The notes under the pieces were generated by a model. That model did not search any database and was not told where the DNA came from. It was given only the letters and a program-made list of their open reading frames with translations. A stretch of DNA of 64,000 nt from Spirochaetaceae bacterium bin103. GTDB taxonomy: Bacteria > Spirochaetota > Spirochaetia > SZUA-6 > Bin103. The translations under genes and the position numbers were made by a program. The DNA is taken from assembly GCA_002238925.1 (NCBI GenBank), contig MPNH01000013.1, positions 20,841 through 84,840 of the forward strand, given 5' to 3'. Every line of letters begins with the position of its first letter. Position 1 is the stretch's first letter. Shown here in pieces: positions 61,128-64,000 of the stretch.

Positions 61128-61300
61128 ACCTGCCCAACTGGGGCAGCCTCCTGGGCTCCTGAGCCGTGAGGGCGCCACTACATGCAGCAGGCGCCGTGGC
61201 TGGCCATGTGGCCGGGCATCTTCCTGACCTTCGTGGTGTACAGCTTCAACATGTTCGGCGACGCCGTCCGCGACCTGCTCGACCCGCGCCTGCGCGGGGG
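61100..61300 (+). pseudogene. C-terminal fragment of a DppC/OppC-type permease
   Basis: From about 61102 one frame reads FLGLGLPLNLPNWGSLLGS, and after a small frame change the next reads HYMQQAPWLAMWPGIFL and VVYSFNMFGDAVRDLLDPRL. This is the last third of a peptide/nickel ABC permease. The start, the first membrane segments and the EAA loop are missing. It overlaps the 3' end of the RelE gene, and its end repeats 60346-60389. The piece missing from the chimera at 60079 overlaps what is present here, so both may derive from one ancestral permease gene. Confidence 0.75.
61254..61297. repeat. 44-bp perfect direct repeat, copy 2 (permease C-terminus)
   Basis: Second copy of 60346-60389, 908 bp away. 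Weaker similarity (with a small gap) continues for about 20 bases beyond it. Confidence 0.9.
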
Positions 61301-61388
61301 GCAGGGCACATGGGCGCCAGTGCCTCCAAGTCAGTCCGAGAGGGGGTATCGAAGTAGGAATTTGCTCTTTGTGGACTGCGTCGTCCGG

Positions 61389-62945
61389 TCACATGCCCCA
61401 CACGTCGACCGGCGCCGCACCGCCGTCGCGGCGGAGGTGGAATACCTTCTCCTCCCAGCTCCGGTTGTCGCGCCGGTCGATCACGACCAGGTGCCCGGCT
61501 TCCGCCGCACAGCGATCCACGTAGCGCGCCGTCTGCTCCACGCCCTCGTCCACCACGCGCTCCAGCCCGTCGTGCTCGCGCACCACCTTGCACTCCACCA
61601 CGAACTCCTGCACCCGGTCCGCCAGCGGCCACACGATCAGCAGGTCCACCCGCCCGCTGCCCAGCGCGTACTCCCGCTCAATGCGCCCGCCGCCGTTCAC
61701 CACGCGCTGCAGGTATGCCTGCAGCAGCAACTGCGGCCACGCCTCCTCGTACGCGAAGCGGTTCCGCCAGTGCTCGGAGTGGCGGCGGAAGAAGCCTTGA
61801 AACTCCACCATCAGCAACTCCGCGTCCAGGCTGCCGTCCGCCCTCACGTACCGCGGCGGCGACAGCTCCAGCGTCTCCTGCGCCACCCACGCCAGTTCGC
61901 GCGGCAGCACCTCGGCGTAGATCGGGTTGGCCACCCGCAGCGGCGCGTCGCGGGCCAGCAGCCCCAGGTCGCGCGCGTATCCGACATCGCGGTCCGTGAA
62001 GGTGTGCCGGTGCGTGCCGCTCAGCATCGGTTCGATCACCCGCCGCACGCGCTCCTCGCGCAGCTTGTCGGCGAGGTAGTCCAGGTGGGTCACGCGGTTC
62101 ACGATCAGCTCCTCGCGCGCCGCGGTGATGTGGTCGGCGGTCACCGCGCGCGAACGGTCTTCCCGCAGCGCCCTGTTCCTGAAGCAGGTCTCGTGCGCGA
62201 GCGCGTTCACCAGCCAGGGCTGACCGCGGGTCTGCGTCCACACCGCCTGCAGTGCCTCGGGTGCGAACGCCTGGCCGGTCTGCTCCGTGTGCTGGCCCAG
62301 CAGCGTCAGCGTCTCCCGGCGCGAGAAATCGCCCAACCGGAGCGACGCGGCGGCGATGTTGAACGGGCTGCCGGAAGCATCCATGCGGTAGTCACGCGGG
62401 TCGCGCAAGCCGCACAGGACCACGCTGTGCGGAAAGCGCTCCGGGCGCGTTGGGTAGCCGGCGCGAAGTTGCTGGAGTACCGACAGCAGCGAATCGCCCA
62501 CCAGCGTGTCGATCTCGTCGATCAGCAGCACCAGCGGTCCCGGTGACGCCTGCGCCCAGCGCTCCAGTGCTACGCCGAACGCCAAGTCCGGACCGACCCG
62601 CGCCAGAATGTCCGGCCAGATGTCGTCCAGAAAGCCGTCGTCCAGCGTCGCCCGCGCCTGCGACGCCAGCGTGGCGAGCACCGTGCGCATGGCCCGCTGC
62701 ACGTCGTCGCGCGCGGTGCGCGCCGTCTCAAACGTAACGTACAGGCACCGGTAGCCGCGGCCGTTCAGCACTTCGGCCAGCGCCAGCAGCGCCGAAGTCT
62801 TGCCGGTCTGGCGCGGCGCATGGAGCACGAAGTACTTCTTGTCGCGCACCAGGCCGAGTACTTCGTCCAGATCGATCCTCGACAACGGCGCGATCAGGTA
62901 GTGATCGGTAGCATTGACCGGACCGGCAGTGTTGAACGAACGCAT
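61389..62945 (-). CDS. AAA ATPase with C-terminal PD-(D/E)XK nuclease-like domain
   Basis: The 518-residue protein has Walker A in VLHAPRQTGKTSALLALAEV (near residue 48), Walker B with PGPLVLLIDEIDTLVG (near residue 138) and a sensor-like HSVVLCGLRDPRDY. A helical lid and winged-helix-like region follow. The C-terminal part reads RIEREYALGSGRVDLLIVWP, then QEFVVECKVVREHDG, the D...ExK pattern of the PD-(D/E)XK fold. Proteins of this AAA-plus-nuclease layout (DUF1703-like group) are common near mobile and defence genes, but no function is established. The ATG at 62945 is the first Met before the ATPase. Confidence 0.82.
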   Translation of the reverse strand: MRSFNTAGPVNATDHYLIAPLSRIDLDEVLGLVRDKKYFVLHAPRQTGKTSALLALAEVLNGRGYRCLYVTFETARTARDDVQRAMRTVLATLASQARATLDDGFLDDIWPDILARVGPDLAFGVALERWAQASPGPLVLLIDEIDTLVGDSLLSVLQQLRAGYPTRPERFPHSVVLCGLRDPRDYRMDASGSPFNIAAASLRLGDFSRRETLTLLGQHTEQTGQAFAPEALQAVWTQTRGQPWLVNALAHETCFRNRALREDRSRAVTADHITAAREELIVNRVTHLDYLADKLREERVRRVIEPMLSGTHRHTFTDRDVGYARDLGLLARDAPLRVANPIYAEVLPRELAWVAQETLELSPPRYVRADGSLDAELLMVEFQGFFRRHSEHWRNRFAYEEAWPQLLLQAYLQRVVNGGGRIEREYALGSGRVDLLIVWPLADRVQEFVVECKVVREHDGLERVVDEGVEQTARYVDRCAAEAGHLVVIDRRDNRSWEEKVFHLRRDGGAAPVDVWGM

Positions 62946-63087
62946 CGATTCGATCCTCGCTTGGCGACGCCGGGTGGGCCCCGCGCTCCGGTGCCAAGTG
63001 TACCACAAGCGGTCACAAGCGGCGGTGCGGGTTGCCGGCCCGAGGCGGCGCGCCGTAAGCTCGGCGCCGGCAACAGGAGGTACATGC

Positions 63088-63834
63088 ATGGCTGATTTTG
63101 AAGGAAAGGTGGCGCTGATCACCGGCGGCGGCACCGGCATCGGGCGCGCCACCGCGCTGCAGCTCGCGGCGCAGGGGGCGGTGGTGGCGGTCAACTACTC
63201 GCGCTCCCGGCAGGAGGCGGAGGACACCGCGGCGGAGATCCGCGCTGCCGGCGCGCGTGCCCTGGTGGTGCAGGCGGACGTCGCCGACGATGCGCAGGTG
63301 CGCACCATGGTGGCCGCCACCGTGGCCGAGTTCGGGCGCCTCGACTTCCTGGTCAACAATGCCGGACGCACGCGCGCGGTGCCGCTCCCCGACCTGGATG
63401 GCGTCCGCGACGACGACTTTACCGAGCTGTTCGGGGTCAACTTCCAGGGACCCTTCTACTGTTCGCGCGCCGCCATCCCGGAGATGAAGCGCGGCGGCGG
63501 CGGCCACATCGTCAACGTCGGCTCGATCGCCGGGCTGACCGGCCTCGGCAGCTCGCTGATCTACTCCGCGAGCAAGGCGGCGGTGATGAACCTGACCCGC
63601 GGCATGGCGCACAGCCAGGCGCCGGAGGTGCAGGTCAATTGCGTGGTGCCGGGCCTGGTGGAGACGCGCTGGACGGCCACCGTGAGCGAGGAGTTCGCCC
63701 GCCAGAACCGCGAGGCCACCCCGATGGGCCGCGCCGCCAGCGCGGACGACGTGGCCACCGCCATCGTCGGCCTGTTGCGCAGCGAATTCATCACCGGCGC
63801 CAGCCTGGTGGTCGACGGCGGGCGCACCATATAG
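63088..63834 (+). CDS. SDR family oxidoreductase (FabG-like)
   Basis: The 248-residue classical short-chain dehydrogenase has the cofactor loop VALITGGGTGIGRATAL, LVNNAGRTRAVPL, the catalytic Ser in IVNVGSIAGLTG, YSASKAAVMNLTRG with Tyr and Lys, and VVPGLVETRW. The ending ITGASLVVDGGRTI is typical of FabG-like enzymes. AGGAGG at 63075-63080 precedes the ATG at 63088 by seven bases. Reduction of a 3-oxoacyl or sugar ketone with NAD(P)H is likely; the substrate is unknown. It converges with the membrane-protein gene at the right end. Confidence 0.93.
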   Translation: MADFEGKVALITGGGTGIGRATALQLAAQGAVVAVNYSRSRQEAEDTAAEIRAAGARALVVQADVADDAQVRTMVAATVAEFGRLDFLVNNAGRTRAVPLPDLDGVRDDDFTELFGVNFQGPFYCSRAAIPEMKRGGGGHIVNVGSIAGLTGLGSSLIYSASKAAVMNLTRGMAHSQAPEVQVNCVVPGLVETRWTATVSEEFARQNREATPMGRAASADDVATAIVGLLRSEFITGASLVVDGGRTI

Positions 63835-63852
63835 GGGTTGCGCGCAGAGGGG

Positions 63853-64000
63853 CTACGCGCCGCCGAGCAGGCGCTGCGGAACCTGGAATACCGCGATCAG
63901 GTAGTACAGGGAGATGCCCACCATCGCCGCGCCGGCGATGCGGTTGATCGGCGACTTGTGGCGGGTCAGGAAGCCGATGATGCGGCGCCCGAAGGCGGCG
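63853..64000 (-). CDS. C-terminus of an integral membrane protein (partial)
   Basis: The last 48 codons of a gene entering from the right edge read RIIGFLTRHKSPINRIAGAA, VGISLYYLIAVFQVPQRLL and GGA before a TAG at 63855-63853. A basic loop followed by a final hydrophobic helix resembles the end of CcdA-like or LysE-like membrane transporters. With so little sequence the family remains open. Confidence 0.5.
   Translation of the reverse strand, partial: AAFGRRIIGFLTRHKSPINRIAGAAMVGISLYYLIAVFQVPQRLLGGA

Noticed and set aside
60040..61300. A transposon or insertion sequence at the repeats
   Set aside because: No transposase, terminal inverted repeats or target-site duplication can be seen. Recombination between direct repeats is enough to explain the arrangement.

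Overview
The window is a GC-rich (roughly two-thirds G+C), densely coded bacterial chromosome segment. The organism looks like a Gram-negative-type (diderm) heterotroph. A short FlgM-like protein of the kind found in spirochaetes, Lpl/Ytc-type sugar ABC transporters and several sugar-acid or glycoside genes suggest a high-GC spirochaete, but this is inferred from gene style only. No rRNA, tRNA, CRISPR array, intact insertion sequence or phage was seen.

Layout. 1-11 kb: an SDR oxidoreductase, rsmI, the FlgM-like protein, an aldo/keto reductase, a membrane-anchored exonuclease-like protein, a GH29 fucosidase, a lipoprotein overlapping an M20 dipeptidase, divergent pepF, and a LytTR regulator. 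11.2-21.6 kb: a tightly overlapping nitrate assimilation operon: nitrate transporter, siroheme nitrite reductase, CysJ-like flavoprotein, a nitrate reductase fused to an FAD reductase and BFD domain, and a nitrite-reductase-like protein ending in rubredoxin. 21.7-26.1 kb: a large Calx-beta autotransporter. 26.1-26.9 kb: gene debris. 26.9-46.4 kb: sugar and carbonyl metabolism (three Gfo/Idh/MocA-type genes counting the one near 57 kb, two ABC solute-binding proteins with one permease pair, GH4, sugar kinase, zinc dehydrogenase, FAA hydrolase, sialidase-like protein), with DNA polymerase II, trkA and an Fpg/Nei glycosylase among them. 46.6-48.3 kb: a two-gene AAA ATPase plus TOPRIM-like module, a candidate defence system. 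48.3-57.5 kb: acetamidase, HAD phosphatase, a secreted protein divergent from a MarR regulator with two matching operators, aldehyde dehydrogenase, and an operon of Gfo/Idh, two amidohydrolases and a Rieske protein. 57.6-63 kb: a patchwork of HEPN/MNT, Uma2, VapBC and RelBE-like genes with broken permease pieces and direct repeats, then an AAA/nuclease protein. The right end has an SDR and the end of a membrane protein.

The most striking whole-window pattern is a set of at least eight short imperfect duplications, each joined through G or C runs and each inside a conserved gene. Removing one repeat length (92, 75, 44, 87, 49, 70, 60 or 29 bp) restores the reading frame or the family length each time. 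I read these mainly as assembly or sequencing artefacts. They hide real biology, notably a C-terminal rubredoxin and a BFD domain in the nitrate operon. A ninth G/C-rich frameshift, near 56.1 kb, is not resolved.
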